Assembly (NCBI GenBank): GCA_003641745.1
Contig: QNAI01000021.1
Coordinates: 1-32,884 of the forward strand
Length of the DNA: 32,884 nucleotides
Direction: 5' to 3'
From: Verrucomicrobiota bacterium
GTDB taxonomy: Bacteria > Verrucomicrobiota > Verrucomicrobiia > Opitutales > Opitutaceae
In this document: positions 8,901 through 15,383 of the stretch, one piece after another
How the letters are laid out: every line of letters starts with the position of its first letter
Position numbering within the stretch: position 1 is the stretch's first letter
Translations under genes and position numbers: made by a program
The notes under the pieces: generated by a model
The model's database searches: none
The model's input: the letters and a program-made list of their open reading frames with translations, nothing else
Told to the model about the DNA's origin: nothing

Positions 8901-9292
8901 TGTCCGAAAGCCGTGGCCACCGATCCGGCATCGGTCCCGTCGCTGACACTTAGCAGCAAAGCATCGGCCCCGGCCGTCGTGGCTTTGGCGACGCTTCGGA
9001 TCGCCCATCCTCCGGGTCCGGGCCAGGCTCGATCGGTGACATCCCGGGCAGTGAAATAGAGGTCACGGATCAGGTCGTTATTGATGGCGTTGCCGAGTGC
9101 GATCGGTGTGGTGCTTCCGGGCTCCAGCTCGTGGTCGCATCTGGTGATGGTGCGAACCTGCCGGCATCCCGCCCGTTCAAGAGCCGCCGCGATCCTTGCT
9201 GCGGCCGGAGCGTATACCCGGTCGGTCGGTATGATCAGGTCCACCTTGTCGTGGATGTCGAATCCGTGCTTCTTCCGGGAAAAATGACTCAT
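5903..9292 (-). CDS. Large heparinase-like toroid protein with C-terminal beta-propeller
   Basis: A 1129-residue protein with three or four recognisable parts. Residues ~15-140 form an alpha/beta region with IIPTDR and DHELEPGSTTPIALGN, resembling N-terminal domains that precede some glycosidase and lyase catalytic modules. Residues ~175-475 are helix-rich, like an (alpha/alpha) toroid, with VHQWAGSLYNTADYALMAG near 338-357. Residues ~500-760 are a beta-sandwich with LLLDGISGGSHSYQDAN and GWILVVDEG, as in heparinase II/III-type lyases. Residues ~785-1129 are repeated beta-propeller blades (LLTGSVDGTLCRFDPQG, IIVGCADRHIYGFSTDG, VIDLDDDGRQEIIVG). No signal peptide or membrane segment is visible, which is odd for a polysaccharide lyase. 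Catalytic residues could not be assigned, so activity is inferred from fold only. Confidence 0.7.
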   Translation of the reverse strand: MSHFSRKKHGFDIHDKVDLIIPTDRVYAPAAARIAAALERAGCRQVRTITRCDHELEPGSTTPIALGNAINNDLIRDLYFTARDVTDRAWPGPGGWAIRSVAKATTAGADALLLSVSDGTDAGSVATAFGQVLESHGRRLSWMHQVKPGRWQGDYLDRIKDLLPDPETSIDQIGGGSGDWDYMIAIGKVGMLAMKTDNESLILRFVNEVLRFLRVRFCERELEDPIQIHGFLRNLLRPFALLEHHPALSDSLRQKVLRGLLEVYRSTEGAANPGLIEDSLHSRVRQNHGTRTALDIYDGGLYFSRQHGLDEGREWMRLADRFFEPQLESSKPVCDSWVHQWAGSLYNTADYALMAGRSDYFESRHFREAADRALIAHTNLESGPMLYLLLAAFVTGNDEYLALCHGKAMSLPGISPELEAGPDGGTSIEDRTVHKALAQLGGDEFGRPWISRSTGRGPTRLTGVCTAPVARLFFDSIESYAPYAPPGIYRRNVPFKSTFDKISYRLGWREQDTYLLLDGISGGSHSYQDANCLVRLTSHGQSWLGGPLFGQWTTGTLREQNGISICRNGEGAGCESRYARLLQAETVSGVGIVCTSLDFPGIARWYRQIVIHPQGWILVVDEGVALKTGEFSLQAQWNLLGEVTKIGDRPEDQGVVSVQGDARLILRQAGCDNGWLAPIRIGDQKVCSRWHQRSSQSLKAGESIVIATLLHVSPATGEEAPTLGQSGRRFLVKGLKHSAVSIQLDRGVDQARVARSSVVLMAAGRSPETDRRIHLGKPQRFDPAWMCRLDSAVSTVKTCDQFCLVGTKAGSLFRINSQGSIENRITVGQDVSAIFTEEGGGLLTGSVDGTLCRFDPQGAHMWSHKIEWQPMNWDNWTRGNCAILEIAFVDCDGERRIIVGCADRHIYGFSTDGRQLWRSPCKWGPAAHIAIAAIGPHQENRILVGMARPAIHAWSRVYDTDGNYLRALQRPDIVSWSIPSWTTALVVIDLDDDGRQEIIVGMNTNHRQIVVYRADGETLWEADVGSSVACIEHAHGRLYTGTEGGWIHEFDPDGRRQMTHALHRPIRGLSPVSPDRIIALQDDGHIWVNGQLTSSGIGPIIESTRSTAHWPEHGLLVGSDDVSRVALYC

Positions 9293-9362
9293 TCTTGAGA
9301 CAGTATGGATCGAGGGGTTGATTTAGGAATGTGAGATGGAAGATGTGTGTGTCGGAGATTAA

Positions 9363-9392
9363 GGGTTGTACACTGTCCTGAATCAATTATTT
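9363..9392. repeat. Leader module GGGTTGTACACTG..., copy 1
   Basis: The sequence GGGTTGTACACTGTCCTGAA continuing to TCAATTATT recurs at 22551-22579. In both places it directly precedes a heptamer array and then a GGGGTCA palindrome. TCGGAGATT also precedes it in both copies. It contains the short palindrome TTGTACA. No coding role is seen. Confidence 0.8.
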
Positions 9393-9396
9393 GTTC

Positions 9397-9459
9397 CTCT
9401 GACCTCTGACCTCTGACCTCTGACCTCTGACCTCTGACCTCTGACCTCTGACCTCTGAC
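9397..9459. repeat. Heptanucleotide tandem array (CTCTGAC), 9 units
   Basis: Nine perfect 7-bp units in the gap between the start of the toroid gene and the end of the epimerase gene, followed eight bases later by a GGGGTCA palindrome. The unit, read as CCTCTGA, resembles the CATCTGC unit of other arrays in the window. Confidence 0.95.
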
Positions 9460-9467
9460 CGTTCTAA

Positions 9468-9543
9468 GGGGTCAAAGCTCACATCACGCATTGGCATGCA
9501 TGATATTGAGCAATGACCCCCCGTTCGAACCGTTTGAAGTGCC
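9468..9543. repeat. GGGGTCA/TGACCCC palindromic element (family A)
   Basis: Nearly identical to 5669-5744: arms GGGGTCAAAGCTCA and TGAGCAATGACCCC, inner stem ATCACGCAT / ATGCATGAT, tail CCGTTCGAACCGTTTGAAG. It ends one base before the stop codon of the leftward epimerase gene and could act as that gene's 3' hairpin. Confidence 0.9.
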
Positions 9544-9544
9544 C

Positions 9545-10396
9545 TCACTTCGCCCTGATCACATCTTTTGGTTTCCAGTCGGTTTCGCGCTTGATCCGGC
9601 TGATATCGACCAGGCCCTCCGCGTCGGTAATGGTTCGCCGGCAGGGAATGCCGGAATAAAATTCCTTGAGCAGCCTGGAGGTCAACACGCCGTTCCGGTT
9701 GCCGATCGAGCTTGGGAAGTAGATGCGGAATCCCGGAAGGTGGGCACGAATCACGGCGACGACCAAGCGGGAGGCATCCTCGTAGGAGAGGTAGGCGAAT
9801 CCCTGGCGAATCGGTATGGCGTGAGGGATCCAGTCCGGCAGGAAATTGAGACGCGCCAATACATTCATGCCGGGGAAGCGGATGGCGATGCCCTGGATGT
9901 CGTAACAGGTGGCGAAATACTCGGTCAGAATCTCTCCGGCGCGTTTTGAAACGGCGTAGGTATTGGTGGGGAACGGTGGCGTGTCGCCGTCGAGAGGAAA
10001 TGATGGGAAGCGGGGGTAACGATCGACGGGCACGTCTCCGCCATCGCTGCCGATTACCTGGACCGAACTGGCGAAGATTATTTTGCGAACGCCGTGGTCG
10101 GCCGCGGCCTGGAACACGTTCATGTTCATGGCTGCGTTTTCGTTGAAGGTGACTTCGTTTTCTTTCTGGTTGGCGTGATTGCCCAGATGAATCACTGTAT
10201 CCACCCCCGGCATAAGCTTGCGGACAGCCGGAAGATCGAGGAGATTGGTCAGGTGAATTGGAAACGGCGATTCGGGCTCCTCGACCCCATCGGTGGCCAG
10301 AACCTCAAACGCATGGTGTTTGAGTTCGTTCAGAACGAACTTTCCGAATATCCCGGATGCACCGGTGACAAGAAGCTTGTGGTCGGGGTCTGCCAT
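9545..10396 (-). CDS. NAD-dependent epimerase/dehydratase (extended SDR)
   Basis: A 283-residue extended short-chain dehydrogenase, of the type that acts on nucleotide sugars or oxidises uronic acids. The dinucleotide motif TGASGIFG occupies 11-18. Asp36 follows strand 2, supporting NAD. The catalytic set is Ser110/Ser111 (FASSVQV), Tyr147 and Lys151 (YAVSK). The later segment FAYLSYEDASRLVVAVI is typical of the UDP-sugar epimerase/uronate dehydrogenase branch. The frame is open for 92 more codons upstream, but the ATG at 10396 places the glycine motif correctly. It is divergent from the sugar-binding protein gene. Uronate dehydrogenase-like activity would suit the pathway but cannot be separated from epimerase by eye. 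Confidence 0.88.
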   Translation of the reverse strand: MADPDHKLLVTGASGIFGKFVLNELKHHAFEVLATDGVEEPESPFPIHLTNLLDLPAVRKLMPGVDTVIHLGNHANQKENEVTFNENAAMNMNVFQAAADHGVRKIIFASSVQVIGSDGGDVPVDRYPRFPSFPLDGDTPPFPTNTYAVSKRAGEILTEYFATCYDIQGIAIRFPGMNVLARLNFLPDWIPHAIPIRQGFAYLSYEDASRLVVAVIRAHLPGFRIYFPSSIGNRNGVLTSRLLKEFYSGIPCRRTITDAEGLVDISRIKRETDWKPKDVIRAK

Positions 10397-10452
10397 CAGG
10401 CTGGAAATCTGGTTCTTCCGGAACCCCGGTGTCAAACCTCTGTGACGCCGGG
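10397..10452. promoter_or_regulatory. Divergent intergenic region with inverted repeat
   Basis: Only 56 bases separate the two divergent start codons. GGTTC (10411-10415) and GAACC (10421-10425) form an inverted repeat around TTCCG, with TTCCGGAA at its centre. It is a reasonable place for a shared operator, but it does not match the GTAAC-type site found elsewhere. No convincing -35/-10 pair is visible. Confidence 0.4.
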
Positions 10453-11952
10453 ATGAAAGTTCTATTTGCGATCTTGCTCCTTGCGTTGGTGGGCGCCGGG
10501 ATCGCCACTTACAAAGCCCTGCCCGATCAAGGCGACCGGCCGGTGCTGTATTGGGTGGTCGATGGCGGAGAATTCCGGGAAAGACAGGAGCGTGTCTTCG
10601 AGGAGTGGATGGTCGAGAACGGTTACCCCCCGGTGGACCTGCGCATCGACATTTCCAATGCCGACCCAACAAAGAAGGTCGTCCAGGCCGTTTCGGGGGT
10701 CGGTGGTGACCTGATCGATTGTGCGACTGGCGAAGTCCACCTCTTCCAATCGATCGGAGTTGCGGAGGACCTTACTGAGCTGGCGCTCGAATCGGGCTTT
10801 GACCCGGGGATGACCTACCCGGCTATCGTACCGGAATTGGTGATTGACGGGCGTCAGTATGCTTTCCCCAGGAATGTGGGTGCGACCATGCTCTGGTCGA
10901 ATCTTGAGACCTTTGAACGGGCCGGCATGGATCCGCCGCCCAGGGAGTGGACTCTGGATGAATTCGAGGCAATCGGCCGACGGTTCGTTGAGGCGCTCAA
11001 TCCGCCCAACGTGTCCCGACGGGCGTTCTTTCTGTATCCGTTTGGGGTCGGTGAGCGCCTGACCCTGATCAGGAGCATGGGCTGCGATCTCTTCAATGAA
11101 ACCCTGACCGCTTCGGCCTATGACAACCCGGCGACGGTGCGGGTCTTTGAACGGTTGAGAAAATGGACCTATGAGGACCGCATGATACCCTCAAAAGAGG
11201 AGGCGGAGTCCCTGACCGGAGATTCGGGTGGGAGCGCGAAACGGATGCACCTGTTCCAGGAAGGGCGTTACGGGTTGATGGCGGCCGGGCGGTGGGGACT
11301 GATCTATTTCCGTCCTCTCGGGATTAGACGGCTGGGCGTGAGCGCGATGCCATATGAGACCTTCCCGAATATCCGGATCGGAATCGGGGCTACGATCATG
11401 TACAAGGGTTCGAAGAAGAAAGATCTGGCCGCCTATTTTTTCAAATTTCTGGCCAGCGATCGATACAATGAACTGATGGTGGAGGGGGCGGACGCACTCC
11501 CGCCCGTTCCGGCCTACGCCTTTGGCGAAAGGTTCACCCACCCACCTGATTTCCCGAATGAATGGGGCCTCCATGAGCTGTTCCGGCAGAGCGTTATGGA
11601 TAACGGTATCACCATCGGGATGAGTCCCTTCATCCTGACCCGCGTGCTCTTCAGGATTGAACTCGACGCCTACGAGCGGTTCATGAACAACCGGCTAAGT
11701 GCTGAGGATGCGGTTCGCCGGGCGGCCGAACGCATCAACCGGGAGATCAAGCGGACGGCTGCAAACTCGCCCTCAAAGGCAGCATCGTATGCCACCCTGA
11801 TCGAGGATCAAGAGCGCATCGATGAACTACGGACTGCCGGAGAAAAAATCCCGAAGCATCTCATCCGCAACCCGTTTCACCTCGTTTACTATGAATCACT
11901 GGGATGGCTGGAGACCGAAGCGGAACACAGCGATGGTCCGGCCCCGAAATAG
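10453..11952 (+). CDS. Membrane-anchored extracellular sugar-binding protein (ABC solute-binding, family 1)
   Basis: A 499-residue periplasmic-binding-protein fold. The N-terminus MKVLFAILLLALVGAGIATY is a hydrophobic anchor or uncleaved signal; there is no lipobox cysteine. The mature part shows the family 1 pattern, with FPRNVGATMLWSNLETFERAGM (~137-158) and the hinge-adjacent EWTLDEFEAIGRRF. Later segments are LMAAGRWGLIYFR and the helix-rich C-terminus. An upstream GTG at 10429 would add eight residues, but the ATG gives a normal signal region. It should capture an oligosaccharide for import, yet no permease or ATPase gene is adjacent. Its last 64 bases overlap the end of the convergent propeller gene. 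Confidence 0.85.
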   Translation: MKVLFAILLLALVGAGIATYKALPDQGDRPVLYWVVDGGEFRERQERVFEEWMVENGYPPVDLRIDISNADPTKKVVQAVSGVGGDLIDCATGEVHLFQSIGVAEDLTELALESGFDPGMTYPAIVPELVIDGRQYAFPRNVGATMLWSNLETFERAGMDPPPREWTLDEFEAIGRRFVEALNPPNVSRRAFFLYPFGVGERLTLIRSMGCDLFNETLTASAYDNPATVRVFERLRKWTYEDRMIPSKEEAESLTGDSGGSAKRMHLFQEGRYGLMAAGRWGLIYFRPLGIRRLGVSAMPYETFPNIRIGIGATIMYKGSKKKDLAAYFFKFLASDRYNELMVEGADALPPVPAYAFGERFTHPPDFPNEWGLHELFRQSVMDNGITIGMSPFILTRVLFRIELDAYERFMNNRLSAEDAVRRAAERINREIKRTAANSPSKAASYATLIEDQERIDELRTAGEKIPKHLIRNPFHLVYYESLGWLETEAEHSDGPAPK

Positions 11953-13793
11953 GCCGTCTGGCCGATGACCGCGCCGACCGCGGAAATGGTATCCTCAGCG
12001 TAACTTTGTACAAGTTCGACCTCGACCCCACCCGTTTTCAGGCGGAAGACTGCCCGGTGGGTCATGCCCCAGATTCCTCCCCTCTGATCTCTGAACAGGC
12101 AGTTCGGCAAGTCACGACCACAGGCGTCCGGTAGTGGCTGATGGGCGATCACCGTACCTTTACTCGGATCGATGAGAGCCAAGGTGGGCGGTCTGGCGGT
12201 TTCCTCTGCTTGCCCGTCGAACTGGCGACGGGACAGTAGCGCGTAAACCAGGCCGTCGTCCGTTGCGAGAAGCGAACAGACATCGAACAGACCGGGCAGA
12301 CCGAAATCGGTGATCCCCGTTGATTCGAGCGCGATGGGATCGAAGAAGGAGAAGGCACCGTTCAGCGCGACCGGGCTGGCCCCGGTGCCGGGCTCAATCG
12401 ACCAGCCGACCAGGAGCTTCTCTTGTCGCTCAAGCCAGCACAGTGATACCGGGCAGCATCCAGTCACAATATTGCCGTGGCTTTGGAATCGGCCAGCCCC
12501 GGGATCATAACTGACCAGGGTGCCTCCCGTCTTTCCGTAGTCGGGGGCTGACCCCATCCAGATGCGATCGCCGGGTCCGGCCAGAAGGGCATAGGGTCGC
12601 AGGGAAAGATCGTCGGGACGTCCGAGATCGCGGGGATTTGAACCCGGTTCGGTGCCGTAATTGACCGGTTGTTCGGGGTCATAGACCGAGAGCCGGGCCG
12701 CTGGATAGGAGGCGAGGTATATCTTCTGGCCATGGTTCGCGAACGAGTAGGCTTCGCCCAGGGAGACACTGCATTGCCCCAGATTCTTCAGATCGTCGGA
12801 GCGCGGGTCGTAGCGGAAAAGGTGTTCCGGAAGGAGGCTTGAGCCGTAGAGGCGGTCGTCGGGTCCGGCGTGAATCCGGAAGACGTCGGTCCCGCCACCC
12901 ACCCAGTCGAGTTCGAGTTCGCGCGGCGGACCTTTCCCATCCGGCGGACGAATGATCAGGCGACGGTTTGTTGCCGTCGGTCGGTGGTGAAGTTCGACCA
13001 CGGTTCCATCGTCGAACCTGACGACCGTGCCGCCGCCCCGAACGGCGACATGATGGCGAGGAGGTGGGGATTCAACCGGCACCATCTGCGTCCCCTGGAT
13101 CCGGAAGGAGGACTTTCCATCTTCGAAATAGACCAGGCCGTCCATTCCCCGGTAGAGGGGAGAGAGAGGTGCCGGCGGGCCGGTTGGCTTGACGATTTCC
13201 TTTGGACCGATTTCGACCGGTTTGCCGGTTCGCAGATCGAAGGCGACCAGATGGGGCCGGCAGACCATGACCATGGCGACGGCCGTTCCGTCGTCGCCGA
13301 TACATGGGTACAGATAGTGATCGACCGGATCAACACTGCCGAACCGGGTAAAGCGGCCGCTCTCGGGTTCGAATCGGGTCAGGCAGGCGCCCTGCCAGGT
13401 TCCGATATAGAGCGATCCGTCCGGGGCCTCGGCGATTCCGGTGGGAAACCGGGCCGTTTCGGGATCGATGGGGCCCAGGTCTTCAAGGACGGCGGCGCCC
13501 TGCCGGTCGTAGCGGTGCAGGTGACCGGGATAGGCTGAACCGACGTAGAGAACCCCGGTTTTGGGGCTCCGCCAGGCCGCGGTCGGGTAGTCGGCGGAGG
13601 GAAGACCGGTGCCGAACTGGCGGCAGTGACCGGTTTCCAGGTCGATATCAATGACGAAGAGCCCGCCTGTGTTTTGTCCCAGGGTGCCGAGCAGGGACTT
13701 TGTCCCATCCGGAGCGGTCCAGGAGTGAAGGCGGGGCCAGTTGGTCTCCCGTACAGGAATGCCGATCTTGTGGGGAAGGAGTGGGTGGGTCAT
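11889..13793 (-). CDS. Beta-propeller repeat protein, 634 aa
   Basis: A protein built of repeated ~45-residue propeller blades. Examples are GLFVIDIDLETGHCRQFGTGL, LHRYDRQGAAVLEDLGPID, TRFEPESGRFTRFGSVD, LFRYDPRSDDLKNLGQCS and LVSYDPGAGRFQSHGNI. The blade number suggests two propellers or one large one. Such PQQ/SMP-30-like proteins occur in glycan-degradation loci as lyases, lactonases or ligand-binding proteins. No signal peptide is seen, and no catalytic residues can be named. The ATG lies 57 bases from the GTAACC operator at 13851, which it may share with the divergent glycosidase gene. The 3' end overlaps the sugar-binding protein gene tail-to-tail. Confidence 0.75.
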   Translation of the reverse strand: MTHPLLPHKIGIPVRETNWPRLHSWTAPDGTKSLLGTLGQNTGGLFVIDIDLETGHCRQFGTGLPSADYPTAAWRSPKTGVLYVGSAYPGHLHRYDRQGAAVLEDLGPIDPETARFPTGIAEAPDGSLYIGTWQGACLTRFEPESGRFTRFGSVDPVDHYLYPCIGDDGTAVAMVMVCRPHLVAFDLRTGKPVEIGPKEIVKPTGPPAPLSPLYRGMDGLVYFEDGKSSFRIQGTQMVPVESPPPRHHVAVRGGGTVVRFDDGTVVELHHRPTATNRRLIIRPPDGKGPPRELELDWVGGGTDVFRIHAGPDDRLYGSSLLPEHLFRYDPRSDDLKNLGQCSVSLGEAYSFANHGQKIYLASYPAARLSVYDPEQPVNYGTEPGSNPRDLGRPDDLSLRPYALLAGPGDRIWMGSAPDYGKTGGTLVSYDPGAGRFQSHGNIVTGCCPVSLCWLERQEKLLVGWSIEPGTGASPVALNGAFSFFDPIALESTGITDFGLPGLFDVCSLLATDDGLVYALLSRRQFDGQAEETARPPTLALIDPSKGTVIAHQPLPDACGRDLPNCLFRDQRGGIWGMTHRAVFRLKTGGVEVELVQSYAEDTISAVGAVIGQTAYFGAGPSLCSASVSSHPSDS

Positions 13794-13850
13794 GGATATG
13801 GGTTGGGTGAAAATTCTGACCCGACCGGGTCGAGGTTTTCCTTTGCAGAA

Positions 13851-13866
13851 GTAACCAATCAGTTAT
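13851..13866 (+). promoter_or_regulatory. Putative operator GTAACCAATCAGTTAT (site A)
   Basis: A 16-bp pseudo-palindrome with GTAAC / GTTAT half-sites, matching sites at 20305 and 26209 at 13-14 of 16 positions. It lies between the divergent propeller and glycosidase genes, 9 bases before the proposed GTG of the glycosidase. TTGCAG occurs two bases upstream of it (13843-13848). The recurrence in three upstream regions is the evidence; the regulator is unknown. Confidence 0.7.
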
Positions 13867-13875
13867 GTTGGTCAA

Positions 13876-15336
13876 GTGGCTGTCACTCCAACCCGTTCAG
13901 ACGCGTTCGTTACCTCCCTGACCGATTCGCTTCCGCCCATCCTGGAATCCGGGTCCCATCCGGTTTTGGGATCACGGTGGGAGTTGATGGTCGATCGCCG
14001 GTTTGTTGCCCGCATGCGTGGGGCTGCCTTGAAGCTGGCGCAGCCCGAACGACGTGAGGTCGCTCTGACCTTCGATGCTCCGTGGGAAAGCAACGGAGCT
14101 TTTCCCAAGTCGGTGGTCCAGGACGGCGCGACCGTTCGTCTTTATTATCGGGCCTGTTCTCCGGATCCGGAGGACAGCAGTCTCCAGGGTTCGGCCATGG
14201 CGGTAAGCCATGATGGTGGCTTGAGTTTTGAGAAACAGGTGCTCAATCGGGTGAAATGGGACGGTTCCGCCGATAACAACCTGCTCTCGATGGCAAGGCC
14301 TCCCCACATGCCGCCTGTTTTCCGTGATTCCAATCCGGATTGTGTTCCAGAAGAACGCTTCAAGGGCATCTCGGCGCATTGGCGGAAAGCCTACGCGATG
14401 GGGTCACCGGACGGAATTGAGTGGCGGATGCTGGGCGCCGGGCCGCTCGAGATGCCGGGAACCTTCGACACGGTGAACACCGCATTCTGGGACAGTTCCA
14501 TCGACCGTTACCGATCCTATACCCGATTCTTCTATCATCTCGATGAGAACACGGTGGAGGCGAATGTCCTCGGACAGGATGCCACCGTCGTAAGGGCCGT
14601 TCAGTCGTCCACCTCCAGGGACTTTCTCCGCTGGACTCGTCCGGTTCCGAACCGCTACCGCGACAGACTGGGTGAGACCCAGCTCTACACCAACGCGACC
14701 ATGCTCTGTCCGGACGCTTCTCGGCTCTATCTGGCCTTTCCGAACCGCTATGTGCAGCACCGCATGATCAAGCCGGAGCACGGTCATCCCGGAGTCAATG
14801 ATGCGCTCTTCATGTGCAGCCGCGATGGGGTCACCTGGTCACGGTTTTCGGAGGCCTGGGTGCGTCCCGGCCTGGACCCCCACAATTGGACTGATCGGAA
14901 CAACTATCCGGTCTGGGGCATCGTGCGGACATCTCCGACCGAATGGTCGATGTACATCACCGAGCATTATCGAAATAAGTCCCTGCCCGGGCGGATACGC
15001 CGGCTGTCCCTCCGGCCCCATGGTTTTGTCTCCGTGCATACCGATGCGAATGGCGGTGGATTTCTCAGCCGGCCGATGATCTTTGGTCGGGGCGACATGA
15101 GGATCAACTTTTCGACCTCCGCCGCGGGATGGATTCGGGTGGGTGTGATCGGGGCCGATGGAACGGAGGTTCCCGGCTACGGTCTGAACGACATGGACGA
15201 GATCTACGGCGATGACCTGGATCGGATCATCCGGTGGCGGCATGGGAAATCCCTCGGATCCCTGGCCACCGGATCGGCCCACCGTCTCCTTTTCGCCCTG
15301 CGCGAAGCCGACCTCTTTGCCCTACGAATGGCCTGA
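13876..15336 (+). CDS. Five-bladed-propeller glycosidase-like protein (GH32/GH43-like)
   Basis: A 486-residue protein with repeated segments typical of GH32/GH43/sialidase-like propellers from Verrucomicrobiota and Planctomycetota. These include LGSRWELMVDRRFVARM near the N-terminus, SAMAVSHDGGLSFEK, AYAMGSPDGIEWRML, WDSSIDRYRSYTRFF, YTNATMLCPDASRLYLAFPNRY and LFMCSRDGVTWSRFSEAW. The C-terminal ~120 residues look like a beta-sandwich (GFVSVHTDANGGGFLSRP). Catalytic acids were not assigned, so enzyme activity is inferred. GTG at 13876 is the longest plausible start; it is close to operator A, and a start inside the first 35 codons is possible. No signal peptide is evident. It probably shares a transcript with the aminotransferase 47 bases downstream. 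Confidence 0.72.
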   Translation: MAVTPTRSDAFVTSLTDSLPPILESGSHPVLGSRWELMVDRRFVARMRGAALKLAQPERREVALTFDAPWESNGAFPKSVVQDGATVRLYYRACSPDPEDSSLQGSAMAVSHDGGLSFEKQVLNRVKWDGSADNNLLSMARPPHMPPVFRDSNPDCVPEERFKGISAHWRKAYAMGSPDGIEWRMLGAGPLEMPGTFDTVNTAFWDSSIDRYRSYTRFFYHLDENTVEANVLGQDATVVRAVQSSTSRDFLRWTRPVPNRYRDRLGETQLYTNATMLCPDASRLYLAFPNRYVQHRMIKPEHGHPGVNDALFMCSRDGVTWSRFSEAWVRPGLDPHNWTDRNNYPVWGIVRTSPTEWSMYITEHYRNKSLPGRIRRLSLRPHGFVSVHTDANGGGFLSRPMIFGRGDMRINFSTSAAGWIRVGVIGADGTEVPGYGLNDMDEIYGDDLDRIIRWRHGKSLGSLATGSAHRLLFALREADLFALRMA

Positions 15337-15353
15337 CCCTGATCAGGGTCAGG
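15332..15353. promoter_or_regulatory. Perfect 22-bp palindrome across a stop codon
   Basis: CCTGACCCTGA and its exact reverse complement join at 15342/15343 with no spacer. The palindrome contains the glycosidase stop codon (15334-15336). As a hairpin it would have a 9-bp stem and a GATC loop, but no T-tract follows, so it is a poor intrinsic terminator. It may be a protein-binding site or an mRNA processing or coupling structure before the aminotransferase gene. Confidence 0.55.
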
Positions 15354-15383
15354 AGCGATGAATTCAAAACAATTCCAAATACT

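Noticed and set aside
13843-13869. Sigma-70 promoter TTGCAG...TATGTT overlapping operator A
   Set aside because: Spacing is 15 bases and the start would fall at the GTG; suggestive but not sufficient.
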